Shown piece by piece: positions 47,201 to 58,671 of a DNA stretch of 64,000 bases; the stretch's first letter is position 1, and the number at the start of each line of letters is the position of its first letter. The notes beneath the pieces are model-generated. The model did no database searches. It saw only the letters and a program-made list of their open reading frames with translations, and had not been told where the DNA came from. The DNA lies in assembly GCA_029891385.1 (NCBI GenBank), contig CM057229.1, forward strand, positions 1,860,001-1,924,000, read 5' to 3'. The translations under genes were made by a program, and so were the position numbers. Origin of the DNA: Erythroxylum novogranatense. Lineage: Eukaryota > Streptophyta > Magnoliopsida > Malpighiales > Erythroxylaceae.

Positions 47201-50200
47201 TATTTTAATTTTGGTAGATAGTGGAACTAGTCATAATTTCGTGTCTAGTAGGTTGGTTCAAGCCATGAGAATCTCCATTACTCCTACTAGAACCTTTGAA
47301 GTAAGATTGGGAGATAGGCATCGGTCTTTCTCACGAGTTTGTAAGGAAGTGAAACTGGAAATGAATGGAGTTGAGTTTAGTGTAGATGTATATGTTTTTT
47401 ATATTGGGGGACCTGACATAATACTAAGGCTCTGTTTGGTTTGAGGGTTAATAATGGGATGGAATGGAACGTAACACACTTCCATTGTTTGTTTGAAGGT
47501 TTTATAATGAAATGGAATGGACTGGGATGGAAGCGGAGGGTTTCATGTTACGTTTCATTCCATCTTAAACAGTGAAAATAAGAAACCTCTGATTTAGGGG
47601 GTTTAGGATGGAACGTAAACTAATAAATATATATTACCTAATATACCCTTAATAATTCTTCTTAATATCAACTCTGACTAAATCATAATATTAATATATT
47701 AAATAGAATATAGTAATATTTAATATAATAAATTTTATTAAATAATTAATAATAATATTTTCATATTATTAATAATAAATTATATATATATATAATAATT
47801 AAAAAAATATAAAATTTTATATTTAAAATTTATTTATTTATTTTATTTATATAGACATATATAAAACAATTAAATAATAATTTTATATATTTTCTATTTT
47901 CATTAATAAAAATATATTTAAAAATTATTCTTGTTTGTATATATTTCTATATAAATAAAATAAAATAAATTATTTTATATATAAATCACATAGAATAGAA
48001 TAAAAATAAAATATATTAAATAATTAATAATAATAATTTATATAATTAATAATAAATTGTATACAATTAATAATAGATTTAATAAAAAATTTATTAATGA
48101 AATTAGAAAATATGTAAAAAAAGTATTCTTTAATTGTTTGTATATATTTTATATAAATAAATTATTTTAATATAAATCACATAAAATAAAATAAAATATA
48201 TTAAATAATTAATACTAATATTTTATATAATTAATAATAAAATAATAAACCTCTGCAACAACCATTTTAATATAAAGGTATAAAGTTATTTATTATACAT
48301 TCCATTCCATTCCATCTATCTTCCAAACAATATTTCACTACATTACATTATGAACCATTCCATCCTTCCCAAACAACTTTTACTATATTACATTATATTT
48401 CATTATAAATCATTATGTTCCCTTTCATTATATTACATTCTATTCCATTAATTAACATCCAACTAAACAGGGCCTAAGAGTTGCATGGTTGGAGACATTA
48501 GGAGTGGTGAAGGTTGATTGGAAGAAGATGTGTATGTCATTCGACTAAATGGGAGCAGAAGTCATTTTGCAAGGAATTAATATGTAAGGCTCTTCTCCTC
48601 ATGCTTTACAACAGATACTCAAGTGCTAGGAAGTGGAAGCAGAAGGGTTGTTGTGGTCCATAAGAATTAGTTGATTTGTATATGATGAAATGGGAACCCT
48701 GAATGTAGTGCACTAAAAGGAATTGCGGTCTATTTTGTTCATATTTGAGTCAGTTTTTCAAGAGACAAAACAATTGCCACCTAATAGGGTTAATGACCAT
48801 GCAATCAACCTGAAGGAAGGGGTAGAACCTGTGAACATTCGTCCCTATAAGCACGCACATCATCACAAGGATGAGATTGAGATACAGATTCGAGAGTTGT
48901 TGGAAACCGGGGTTATCAGGCCCTTCTCAAGTCCTGTGATTCTTGTTAAAAAGAGGGATGCGTCGTGGCAAATGTATGTTGATTACAGGGCTTTGAATAA
49001 GCTCATGATGCCCGACAAGTTTCCAATCCCAGTGGTAGATGATTTGATGGAGAAGTTACATGAGGCCAAGTATTTTTCCAAGGTAGATTTGAAGTCAAAT
49101 TTTCACCAGATCAGGGTTAGAGAAGATATCTTCGGACTCATGAAGGGCATTACGAATACCTAGTGGTGCCCTTTGGACTAATGAACGCACCTGCAACGTT
49201 TCAATCCACTATGAACTCTATTTTCAAATCTCTGTTACATAAGTTCATTCTGGTTTTCTTTGACGACATTTTGGTTTACAGTTCAGATTGGAACCAACAT
49301 ATGCAACATTTGGTTTGAGTGTTACAACTACTGAATAATAAATTGTATGTTAATAGGAAGAAATGTATTTTCGGACAACAATTTGTGGAGTATCTAGGCC
49401 ATGTTATCTCATGTGAAGGGGAAGCTATGGATCCATCGAAGATCAAAAGCATTTTAGAGTAGCCTATTCCAAGAATGTGAAAGGAGTAAGAGGGTTCCTT
49501 AGTCTAATCGGGTACTACAGAAAATTTGTCCAAGATTATGGTAAAATTGCAAAACCACTTACTGAACTTACGAAGAAAGATGGGTTCAATTGGAGGAAGG
49601 AGTCCTAATAAGCTTTTGAGGAATTGAAGAGGAGAATGACTACATCACTAGTTTAGCCTTATCAGATTTCTCCAAGGAATTTTCCATCGAGTGTGACACT
49701 TCAAGGAGTTTGCATGTTGTCCTAATACAAGAGGGCTGCCCATTGGCTTATTTCAGCAAGACACTAGCTAAATCATGTTATTCCATATCTGTTTATGAGA
49801 AAGAAGTGATGGCGGTAGTGATGGCAATTCAACATTGGAAGCACTTTTTAACTAGGAGACATTTCATGATTTATACCAACCATAAGAGTCTGAAGCATTT
49901 ATTAGACTAGCGGATTCTATTGTTGGGATTAGACTTTGAAAGCAAAATGGAGCTACAGACACCATCTCTAGAGTGGAAGACGATAAGATATTGTTCACAA
50001 CAATTTCAGCCCCATTTTGGCTTGATATGAATGTGGTCCGATAGGAAGTCAAAAGGGATACCAAACTGAACTCACTCATTACAACTCTTCTACAGAACCC
50101 CAACTCTAAACGTGATTATCATTTAAGGGACGACTTGTTGTTCTATAAGAACAGGTTAATTCTTTCATCCACTTCAACTTTAATTCCCCAATTACTGCAA

Positions 50201-53200
50201 GAATATCATTCCTCACCTTTGAGGAGACATTCTGGTTTCCTAGATACCTACAAGAGGTTGGCTAGCAAATTGTTTTGGCTGGGAATGAAGTCGTCAATAC
50301 AAAAGTTTGTTCTTGAATGTGCCATATGCCAAAAGAATAAATATATGGCTATATCTCTAGCTAGTCTCTTGAAACCCCTACCTATTCCTAAGCTGATTTG
50401 GGATAAAGTTTCAATGGATTTTATCATAGGACTCCCGAAGCCCCATGTTTATGAAATCATAATGGCGGTAATAGATCAACTATCAAAGTATACTCATTTC
50501 TTACTTCTCAAACACCCTTTTACAACTAAAATAGTGGCTGAAATATTTATCCAAGATGTGGTGAAATTGCATGGTGTTCCTAGCTCCATATTGAGCGATA
50601 GAGACCCACTTTTCACTAGTAATTTTTGGAAAGAGTTATTCAAGCTACAAGGGACAGTTCTTCCTACCACTCCCAAACGGATGGACAAACGAAGGTGGTT
50701 AATAGGTGTCTAGAAACCTATCTTGTTGCTTTACTACCGAACAACCTAAATGTTGATCTTATTGGTTGTCTTGGGCAGAATATTGGCATAATACTAACTA
50801 TCATGTCTCAATTGGGAGGACTCCTTTTGAAGTCATCTATGGTCGCCTTCCACCAACCTTGTTGCATTTTTTCGAAGGAGAAACTCTAGTGGAATAAGTG
50901 GCGCTAGCTTTGGTTGATAGAGATGAAGCTTTACAACAACTCAAACACAACCTATTACATGCACAATCTTTGATGAAGAAATTCGCAAATGTTCACAGGA
51001 GGGAGGTGAAGTTTCAGGAGGGACACTTAGTCTTTGTTAAGCTAAGACCACATAGACAACTTACTATTGCAAGGCGAATTTGACCCAAGCTTTCTACATG
51101 TTACTACGGTCCTTTTAAGATCATTGGAAAGGTGAGGCAGGTTGCTTATAAACTACAGCTCTCACCTACATCCAAAGTACATCCGATTTTTCACATCTCC
51201 CAACTAAAGAGGGCAGTGGGTTGCTCAGCTTGTGTTAGCTTGGCCCCCCAGTCCCGAGGAAGTCAAGACTGTTGTTAACAGCATGAATCCACATAAGGCC
51301 CCGGGCTTTGATGGCTTCTTTGCTCTTTTTTACCAATCCCAATGGGAAACCCTTAGTGCCTCGGTGACTCGTTTCATCCAGCATCATTTTCAACTTATAG
51401 ATTGGGACCCTAAACTCAACAAGACCATCATGGTTCTCATCCCCAAGGTCTCATCCCCCGCTTCTGTCACGCACTTTCGGCCTATCGCTCTCTGCTCGGT
51501 GCTCTATAAAGCACTCATGAAGATCATAGTGAATCGGCTTAAACCTTACCTCGCCCATTTGGTCGCCCCTACGCAGAGTAGTTTTGTACCGGGGCGAATG
51601 ATCACGGATAACATTATCATAACTCAAGAGGTCATCCATACCATGAAACGCAAATCGGGACCACACGGGATTATGGCTCTGAAAGTGGACCTGAAAAAAG
51701 CCTATGATCGGTTATCCTGGGCATTCATTCAAGATACCCTGTCCGATATCGGTCTCCCTCCTTCACTGATTAACCTCGTCATGCAATGCATCTCCACGGT
51801 CTCCATGCAAGTGACCTAGAATGGGGAACTTAGCTCCGCCTTCCACCCCTCCAGAGGGATCCGCCAGGGCGACCCTCTTTCGCCCTATATTTTTGTGCTT
51901 TGTATGAAGCGCCTAGGTCATTCTATCCATCACGCGATGTCCCAAGGACGGTGGCAACCGATCACTCTTAGTAGATCAGGGCCTCCTCTTACTCATCTAT
52001 TTTTTGCCGACGATCTCATTCTGTTCGCCAAAGCCTCGATGGATCAAGTGGTAGTCATTCGGGATACCCTTCAAACGTTATGTGATGCATCCGGCCAACG
52101 ATCCAATCTCGTTAAATCTCGATGCTACTACTCAAAAAATGTTCCGCACTCGGTTACTTCAGCTTTAAGCCTCGCTCTGAACATTACTCAGACCACCGAC
52201 CTGGGCTGGTATCTTGGGGTTCCCCTCCTGCACGAACGCGCTAGCAAACGCACCTATCAGTACATCCTGGATAAGGTGCACCAACGCCTATCTGGCTGGT
52301 CTGCTAACCTGTTAGCCCTGGCGGGTTGCATCACCTTGACTCAAACTGTCATCGAGGCTCTTCCCAATTATACTATGCAGACGGTCAGGCTTCCCCGTCG
52401 TCTCTGTAACGAGTTGGAGAAACTGATGCGTCAATTTTTGTGGGGGGCTTCTCCTGGGCACAAAAAGCTCCACCACGCCCCCTGGGAGGACGTCAGTAAA
52501 CCGAAAGCAATAGGGGGACTTGGTATTCGCAAAATCCGTGCCACCAATGACGCTTTCTTAGCCAAATTATGTTGGTGCTTGATTACCACGCCTAATGCTC
52601 TCTGGGTACGCATCCTCTCCGCAAAGTATAATTTTCATGCCACCAACATCCCCACCGAATTAGTTGCCCAAGGTGGCTCGATGATCTGGAACAGTTTAAA
52701 GGTGACTTGGCACCTCGTTCTTAAGGGCCTGCATTGGAGGATCGGCGACGACTCCCGTATCCATTTCTGGACTGATCCTTGGATTCCACGCCTTGGCCAC
52801 CTCCCAGATTCCGGATACCATCATTCCTCTTAAGATCCACCACGTTGTCGATGCTGATGGTAACTGGAGATGAGAGGTTATTCAACCATATCTTCCCCCC
52901 TCAATTTGTAAAACCATCGCTGGTTCTTTTCCCCCGAAACCATACTTGGGGTCGGACAAATTGATCTGGGAATTTTCCGACACGGGTGACTTCACGATCG
53001 CCTCTGCTTATTCTTTGCTCACTGATCCAGACCCAGAACCGACCAACGCGGTCTGGAAGGAAATTTGACACTGGTCGGGTCCGCAACGCATCCATTCTTT
53101 TCATTGGCTGCTGGCACATGATCGCATCCCCACCAAACACCAGCTCATCCGTCAACACATTGCCACGGATGGTTCTTGTCATCATTGCAACCTTAAAGAA

Positions 53201-55755
53201 TCCTCCCTCCACGTCCTGTGGGATTGCAACAAGACCTGTCAACTGTGGACAACCTACCTCTCACATCTTATGCCTCGTGCCTTCTTCACTTTTCCGGTAC
53301 AAGAGTGGGTCCAGACAAACCTACAACACCACCAACGTGTACACGGACATGATTGGGCGCTCCTGTTTGGCACCACTTGTTGGCTCCTCTGGATATGGAG
53401 CAATCAGATTTTACTTGATGACACTTTTACCTGGCCTTCCTCACCCATCTTTTGTATTTTATCTTATGCAGGTATGATACAACAGGCTGCAGACTGGCGA
53501 CACCCACTAGTTTCTGGCTCCCGACATCGGCATCAGTAATGTCTCAGATGGTGCACACCTCCCTCAGGGTGGGTGAAACTTAATACAGATGACACCAATA
53601 AACACTCCTCGTCCACAGCGTCCGCTGGCGGGTTGCTACGGGATTCTACAGGTCAATGGCTCGGAAGCTTCACACAAAACCTCAAATGGTGTTCCCCGAT
53701 GTCCGTAGAACTTTGGGGAATCTTCTCCGACCTCACCCTCGCTTGGAATCTAGGCTATCGCCGGGTTGCGTTAGAAGTAGATTCCACAACGGCACTACAA
53801 TTAATCTCATCTGCAGCTACCAGAGCCAAGGCCCTCAATCCCATTATTCAAGGCATTCATGAACTGTTCTCCCAGAACTGGACTGTTGCACATCGCCACA
53901 TCTATCGAGAGCAACAGCTGCGCGGATTGGCTCGCCAATCACGCTACTCAATTCGATATCGGGGTTACCTATCTCGACGCCCCACCCATTGGATGTAATT
54001 TTCTCCTTGTAGCGAATATTTCGGGGCTTCACTCCCCTAGACCCCTATTGTAATTTATTTCGATTCTCCCTTTATATATATATAAAGAGCAGTGGGCAAT
54101 CATCCTGTTGAGTTAGTCTTCCTCAAGGTTTAGATATGGATACCTCGGAATTGGTTGAACCTGAAGTAGTCCTAGCCTCACATATCACTAAGTCTAAGGG
54201 CAGAAATATTCAACAGTTGCTTGTGCGTTGGAAAGCTAAACCAACAGAAGAAGGAACTTGGGAGGATGTAAAATTCATTAAAGGGCAATTTCCTTCTACC
54301 CACCTTGAGGACAAGGTGCCTATTCGGGAGGAGAGAATTGTTAGCAATGTTAGCACTTCTTTTAGTGATCAGCCCATTTACCTAAGCCCATTAAAATTTA
54401 TGTTCGTAGGAGCAAGATGGGGAAGGGGGAATCTGCCATGTAAGCAAGTTGTTAGAGTTTGTTACAGGTAGTTAAGGAGAGAGAGCATGTAAGAGGAATC
54501 TAGGCAGAAGGGAATTGTCACTTACATTCGTAAATAATACAATCTGTATAATATTACCTATCAAAGTTGGAGCAAAATGCATCTCTAACATGTCTTGACT
54601 AATTCGGAGTGCCTAGCGTGTCTAACATGTCACGACTAATTCGAAAGACGTACCTTATCATTTTTTAATCCTCCACTGCCACCATGCTTGCTTCCCCATT
54701 TAGGCTGCCCGTTGTGATCATATTGGACTTTAATAGATAGAATACCAACACTGCGAGACAAGTGAATTTGCCTAATCCCAGAGCTCGTTCCATCGTCGAA
54801 CATCAAACCACCAGTGCCACCCCATGGTCCATATGTTATCACCCCTTCAACTTTTGATGCAACACTTCCGATGGCAACTCCCTGCATTGAAGTATTCGAT
54901 CTAAAAGAAAGTTTTATGATATAACAATGAACACAAGAACAATTTGATTTACAAGAGAGTAACTACTTCTTTAGGTGACTGATCACCTTGGAGTTTGTTC
55001 CTGGATTGTTGAACTCTTGAGAAAGTTTGGTTTGCAGAGGGTTGCCATGGTCATCCTTCTGCCTTACAGCAACAACTATGTCATAACCATTACCTGCACT
55101 TCCTTGTATAACCGAGAACCCAACGTTATCAGTTCCATTAGTAAGGTAACTATTAGTGTGGACCAAGGCTCTGGAGCTCTTCTCTTTCTGCAGAGGCTTC
55201 AAGTACATGCCAATTGCATCAAGATACCAACCACTCTTTCCATGAAATCCGACATTCTTGCTTCCACTTACTGGAAATGAAAAGAAAGTACCTTGTTCAA
55301 CTCCAAATGGTCCATATGTTCTCTTGTTGCTTTCAAATATAAGCAATCGAATGAATACAGGTCCCCAGACGCTCACTCTGCCATAGTATCCACCGACTGA
55401 AGTAAGTAACTCTTCTGGGTAATCGAGTTTCACCTGCATGATTCAAACCATTAGTGAGAATGGTATCTTGACAGATTTTCAGTCCAAGCTTAAACTAAAC
55501 TTCATATTAACAACGAAAATTTTGATGGAAAAGATTGACCTTGTCGATTCTATTGCCTCCAGATCCTCCATGCTTCTCTGACCAAATTGAGGTCCCATTC
55601 TTATCATACTCGATCTGAATGGAATCAATACCTGCATCATGTGCTATCACCAATTGCCTGACCGTCGAGTACACTCCATCGTCCCAAAGAACTCCATTTT
55701 CACCACCCCATGGCCCGACGCTGATGGGTTTCTTTTCTCCACCACCAAAACTCTG
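44286..55755 (-). CDS. Three-domain jacalin-related lectin, TE-loaded intron
   Basis: Minus-strand exons (about 55,755-55,540; 55,433-54,987; 54,881-54,654; 45,330-44,739; 44,582-44,286) encode three jacalin-like beta-prism domains. Each starts with G-P-W-G-G and contains W/F-D-D-G, Q-I-E/V-Q-Y-D, K-H-G, and ends with a G-F-H-G-R/K-x-G-x-Y/F-L-D-A-I-G-V/M sugar-site loop. The domain halves are split by introns at a D-K/V-K-L-type position, as usual in this family. The family binds mannose/glucose-type glycans in the cytosol or nucleus. The intron between 54,653 and 45,331 carries a 9.1-kb nested retroelement. The frame shifts by one base near 45,066, after A-L-S-F, before the third domain. 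The start codon was not found: the frame is closed upstream of 55,760, so a short first exon must lie farther up, perhaps beyond the copia element. It resembles AT1G19715. Confidence 0.88.
45463..45771 (+). repeat. 5' LTR of the lectin-intron gypsy
   Basis: This 309-bp LTR aligns with 54,339-54,563 at both ends (start ..gttaacaatcttagcac, end ..attacctatca). Its expected first bases TG read AG here. The middle (about 45,625-45,720) has no counterpart in the other LTR. Confidence 0.8.
45959..47427 (+). pseudogene. Gypsy gag and protease (stops present)
   Basis: The frame opens at ATG 45,959. A retrotransposon Gag domain is visible ([11 protein letters not shown], then [26 protein letters not shown]), with a frameshift near 46,310 and an in-frame TAG near 46,569. 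The zinc-knuckle position reads L-C-F-N-Y-G-Q-T-F, having lost its second Cys. The protease motif is [12 protein letters not shown]. The frame G-G-P-D-I-I-L is cut at 47,427 by the MITE. Confidence 0.85.
47428..48474. mobile_element. Harbinger/Tourist-like MITE inserted in gypsy
   Basis: This 1047-bp unit begins GGCTCTGTTTGGTT and ends AACTAAACAGGGCC, imperfect terminal inverted repeats, and is flanked by TAA on both sides (47,425-47,427 and 48,475-48,477), the target preference of PIF/Harbinger elements. Subterminal arrays of GGAATGGAATGGA and its complement face inward from each end. The centre is very AT-rich with no coding frame, so the element is non-autonomous. Removing it restores continuity of the gypsy protease region (D-I-I-L into V-A-W-L-E-T-L-G). 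Confidence 0.88.
48723..51215 (+). pseudogene. Gypsy RT, RNase H and integrase (stops present)
   Basis: The RT segment (48,723-49,163 and onward in another frame) has [27 protein letters not shown], then [12 protein letters not shown] and F-F-D-D-I-L-V-Y-S. RNase H follows ([23 protein letters not shown]). Integrase is at 50,135-51,083 ([34 protein letters not shown]). The tail F-K-I-I-G-K-V and F-H-I-S-Q-L-K-R is cut by the LINE at 51,222. Frameshifts and stops are numerous. Confidence 0.88.
51222..54082 (+). mobile_element. 5'-truncated L1-type LINE inserted in gypsy
   Basis: A LINE fragment interrupts the gypsy pol. The flanks are TAAAGAGGGCAGTGGG (51,206-51,221) and TAAAGAGCAGTGGG (54,083-54,096), a target duplication of about 14-16 bp differing by two bases, which is diagnostic of LINE insertion. 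The copy starts inside the region just before the RT fingers, so the endonuclease and ORF1 are missing. The 3' end is a short TATATATA tract rather than a long poly-A. Coding content runs 51,232-53,998. Confidence 0.92.
51232..53998 (+). pseudogene. LINE ORF2 fragment: RT, zinc-binding and RNase H
   Basis: The first long segment (51,232-51,819) holds [34 protein letters not shown] and [13 protein letters not shown] at about 51,817 splits it from the second (51,895-52,833 plus upstream Q-G-D-P-L-S-P-Y), with active site F-F-A-D-D-L-I-L-F and the L-S-G-W...R-L-P-R-R-L-C-N-E thumb region. The zinc-binding linker (W-x-C-x-H-C-N-type, about 53,150-53,260) and a C-terminal RNase H (53,573-53,998; L-N-T-D and E-V-D-S-T-T-A) follow with frameshifts. 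It is inactive. Confidence 0.9.
54097..54338 (+). pseudogene. Gypsy chromodomain remnant
   Basis: A short open frame from ATG 54,136 reads a retrotransposon chromodomain: [17 protein letters not shown], the W-x7-TWE pattern thought to guide chromovirus integration to chromatin. It is separated from the rest of pol by the LINE insertion. It ends just before the 3' LTR. Confidence 0.85.
54339..54563 (+). repeat. 3' LTR of the lectin-intron gypsy
   Basis: This 225-bp copy begins TGTTAGCAATGTTAGC and ends ACCTATCA, matching 45,463-45,771 at both ends but lacking roughly 85 bp from the middle. Because LTRs are identical at insertion, the missing stretch was lost from this copy or gained in the other. 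Confidence 0.8.
54584..54643. repeat. Short 37-bp-period repeat in the lectin intron
   Basis: A 23-bp unit tctaacatgt(ct/ca)(t/c)gactaattcg occurs at 54,584-54,606 and 54,621-54,643. A diverged relative lies on the other side of the gypsy element (about 45,440-45,462). It appears to be host intron sequence that was locally repetitive when the element inserted. Confidence 0.6.
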
Positions 55756-56074
55756 TGGCAAGCAGTTCTATCAGACACAAGTCCAAAACACATGAAAAAG
55801 TTTGTGAAATGGAACAGTAGCGTTACAAACCATTTCGATGAAATAAGAACGAACACTTCTCCAAGTGTTGATCAAGTGCTAGGAAGGAGTAACACATGGA
55901 AGTTTGAGATGAATTTAATCAGAAAAAGAAAAGGAATATTCGTGATTGGAAACTATATACATTGTAGGTTGAAAAGAAACAAATTCCCAAGTGCACTAAT
56001 GATGGAAATCATTGAATTGAAGAGAATCTCATCAAGCATCCATCATTAGCTATCAGAGCTACCGGAAAAGCATA

Positions 56075-56546
56075 TGTTGGGATTTTAATCCCTTTAAAAT
56101 CCAAGATCGATTCATATCAAATCATCAAGAATAAAATAAAGTGGAAGAATACCTGAATCCATTATAGAATCTGCACTGGAATTTTGTGGTTTTGTCTTCC
56201 AAATTAGAACGTAGCTCCTTTTTTTCAAAGTTTTTTCGTAACTCTCTGTTTTCTCTCTCTGATGATGAGATTTCAGACAAAAATTTAGGTTACATTTAAT
56301 TTGGGGACCATAACCATTTATATTAGGGTAAAATCCTAACTTAATTTCTAGTTTGGTCCATCATAAAACTAGAAATATAAGCCCGGTCTCTACACATATA
56401 GAGCCCACACTTAAAATAGATGCATGAAGCTCAAATACCACAAACATATTAGATCACTTTAATTAATTGGGATCAACTTTATATGATAGCCTTTATATGC
56501 AATTATACACATATAAGCCCACATGTTTGATTAAAAAATCCTTACA
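56075..56546 (-). repeat. 3' LTR of the copia element
   Basis: This 472-bp LTR aligns along its whole length with 62,120-62,591 with scattered substitutions. On the minus strand it contains ATGGATTCAG/GTATTC, a splice-donor-like site. Being adjacent to the lectin gene in the same orientation, it could in principle supply a promoter or leader exon; this is inference. Confidence 0.95.
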
Positions 56547-56560
56547 ATCTCCCACTTGGG
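56547..56560 (-). other. Polypurine tract of the copia element
   Basis: Minus-strand CCCAAGTGGGAGAT abuts the start of the 3' LTR (TGTAAGG). It is purine-rich in the part next to the LTR, as expected for the plus-strand primer. Confidence 0.7.
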
Positions 56561-56987
56561 CTCTATGTGTTACCTTAAAATTGCATATTAACCTTATGAG
56601 TACTCAAAATTATGCTATCATTATTGTATGCATCTCAAGACAATCCGGTCCATCAATCATACCAACATAATATCAAAGCATCTTTCGCTACAATTAACGT
56701 AACTAGAACCATCAATGGTCACGTATGCTGATATAACCAAATGACATGGATCAAGCATGGATGTGTGGCATGGAAATTATAAGCAGCGTGATCTTAGCAT
56801 GCTTATTTCCAACTAATCCAACCTTATGCTTTAGTGAGATCAATTTTAAATAAGTTCAGAGATAAAATAAACCAAATATCTTAAAACTGAAAATAACCTC
56901 AAACAACTTAACTAAAGATTGTATCCAAAATGACAGTGAAAAAATATCTAATCTGAAACGCATCTACAATACAAACTCCCACTGAAA

Positions 56988-57593
56988 CTATATATATTGA
57001 AAAGATGTAACACCCATATGAGCAGTGTGCTCATGAAAGACCTTGGGTGGCACTCCTTTAGTAAGCGGATCCGTAACCATGGAGTTTGATCCAATATGTT
57101 GTATAAACAACTGTCCATTCTGAACTCTCTCTTTAACAATTAGGAACTTGATGTTGATGTGCTTCAACTTTGTCGAGCTCCTATTGTTATTGGAATATAG
57201 CACTGCAGAGTTATCGTCACAAAATAACTTAAGTGGTCTTTCAATAGAGTCCACAATGCGCAGCCCAGTGACAAAGTTTCGCAGTCATATCCCATGGTTG
57301 GATGCCTCATAACACGCTATAAACTCCGCTGTCATAGTAGAAGAAGCTATAAGTGTCTGCTTAGCACTTTTCCATGAAATAGCTCCTCCAGCAAGCAGGT
57401 AGATATAGCCCGAAGTGGATCTCCTACTATCTTGGCATCCAGCAAAATCGGAATCAGAATAACCAATGATCTCCAGATTGTCCGATTTCCTGTATGTGAG
57501 CATATAATCTTTCGTTCTCTGCAAGTACCGCATTACCTGTTTGGCTGCTTTCCAGTGATCCAATCCCGGGTTACTTAAATATCTCCTTAGCAT
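56988..57593 (-). pseudogene. Copia RNase H domain (frameshifted)
   Basis: Two minus-strand segments (57,593-57,285 and 57,254-56,988) encode the copia RNase H: V-M-R-Y-L-Q-R-T-K-D-Y, G-Y-S-D-S-D-F-A-G-C, S-T-S-G-Y-I-Y-L-L, T-A-E-F-I-A-C, then C-D-D-N-S-A-V and K-H-I-N-I-K. The catalytic Asp of Y-S-D-S-D is kept. A frame change near 57,260-57,285 breaks it. Confidence 0.9.
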
Positions 57594-57771
57594 TCCAACA
57601 ATGTATGCAATATCCGGACGCGTACAAACCTAAGCATACATTAGACTTCCTATAGCCGAAGCATAAGGAATCTTCTACATTTCGTTAGCTTCAAAGTCAT
57701 TCTTGGGGCATGACTTGACTTAAGCTGAACTTATCTCCCTTAAACACAGGGGTATCACCTGGTTTACAATC

Positions 57772-58671
57772 CTACATGCCAAACCTTTTAAGTACCTTTT
57801 CGATATAGCTCTTTTGTGACAATCCAAGAATACCTCGAGAGCGTTCCCAATGTATCTGAATCCCTAAAACAAAAGAGGCGTCACTAAGATCCTTCATTTC
57901 AAATTTCTTTGACAGAAATCTATTGGTTTCGTGTAATAACCCTATATCATTAGTGGCAAGCAATATGTTATCGACATATAAAACCAGAAAAATGTACTTA
58001 CTCCTGCTGAACTTATGGTATATACAATCATCAGCCAAGTTCATCTCAAAACCGAACGAGATGACAACTTGGTGAAATTTGCAATACCATTGACGAGATG
58101 CCTGCTTGAGTCCATAGATGGATTTCTTTAGTTTGCAAACCATTTGCTTTGCATCTCCTGATACAAAGTTTTCTGACTGCACCATATAAATCGTCTCATC
58201 AATGTCACCATTGAGAAACATTGTGTTAACATCCATTTGATGTAAATCAAGATCAAAATGTGTCACTAATGTCATTATTATCCTGAAAGAGCCTTTCGAA
58301 GAAACCGGAGAGAAAGTCTCTTTATAATCAATGCCTTCTTTCTGTGTAAAGCCCTTTGTGACAAGACGAACTTTGTACCTTTCTACATTGCCTTTCGAAT
58401 CCTTCTTGGTCTTAAATATCCATTTGCAACCAATAGGTTTCGCACCTTTAGGCAATGGTACAAGGTCCCAAACATCAGTGTCCTTTATAGACTTTATCTC
58501 TTCATTCATGGAATCAATCCACTTTTGAGAGTTAGAACTTTCCATGGCTTGACGGAAATTGATTGGATCATCTTCCACCATACCAATGTCAACTTCATGT
58601 TCTTGAAGAAATACAACATAATCATCTGGAATTGCACTTCTCCTCTCTCTAATGGATCTCCATAATAGCAT
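57772..58671 (-). pseudogene. Copia reverse transcriptase with altered active site
   Basis: The 299-codon frame starts in the linker and carries the RVT_2 core: K-W-I-F-K-T-K-K-D, Y-K-V-R-L-V-T-K-G-F-T-Q, F-S-P-V, H-Q-M-D-V-N-T-M-F-L-N-G-D, Y-G-L-K-Q-A-S-R-Q-W and the catalytic strand L-Y-V-D-N-I-L-L-A. The last should be Y-V-D-D; here the second catalytic Asp is Asn, which would abolish polymerisation. The frame stops near 57,772, and RNase H continues after a gap. Confidence 0.92.

Larger units (their letters stand above)
45463..54563 (+). mobile_element. Gypsy (Reina-like) retrotransposon in the lectin intron, nested
   Basis: A plus-strand element with short related LTRs (45,463-45,771 and 54,339-54,563) encloses gag, protease, RT, RNase H, integrase and a chromodomain in gypsy order. 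Subtracting the MITE (47,428-48,474) and LINE (51,222-54,082) inserted in it leaves about 5.2 kb, which with ~0.3-kb LTRs and a chromodomain fits the Reina chromovirus group (inference). AAGTT occurs directly after the right LTR (54,564-54,568) and at the left edge (45,462-45,466), a possible target duplication if a few LTR bases were lost. Frames carry several stops, so it is inactive. Confidence 0.85.

Noticed and set aside
47640..48250. Extremely AT-rich stretch as a possible matrix-attachment region or origin
   Set aside because: It is the interior of a Harbinger-like MITE with clear termini and TAA duplications; no independent evidence for another role.
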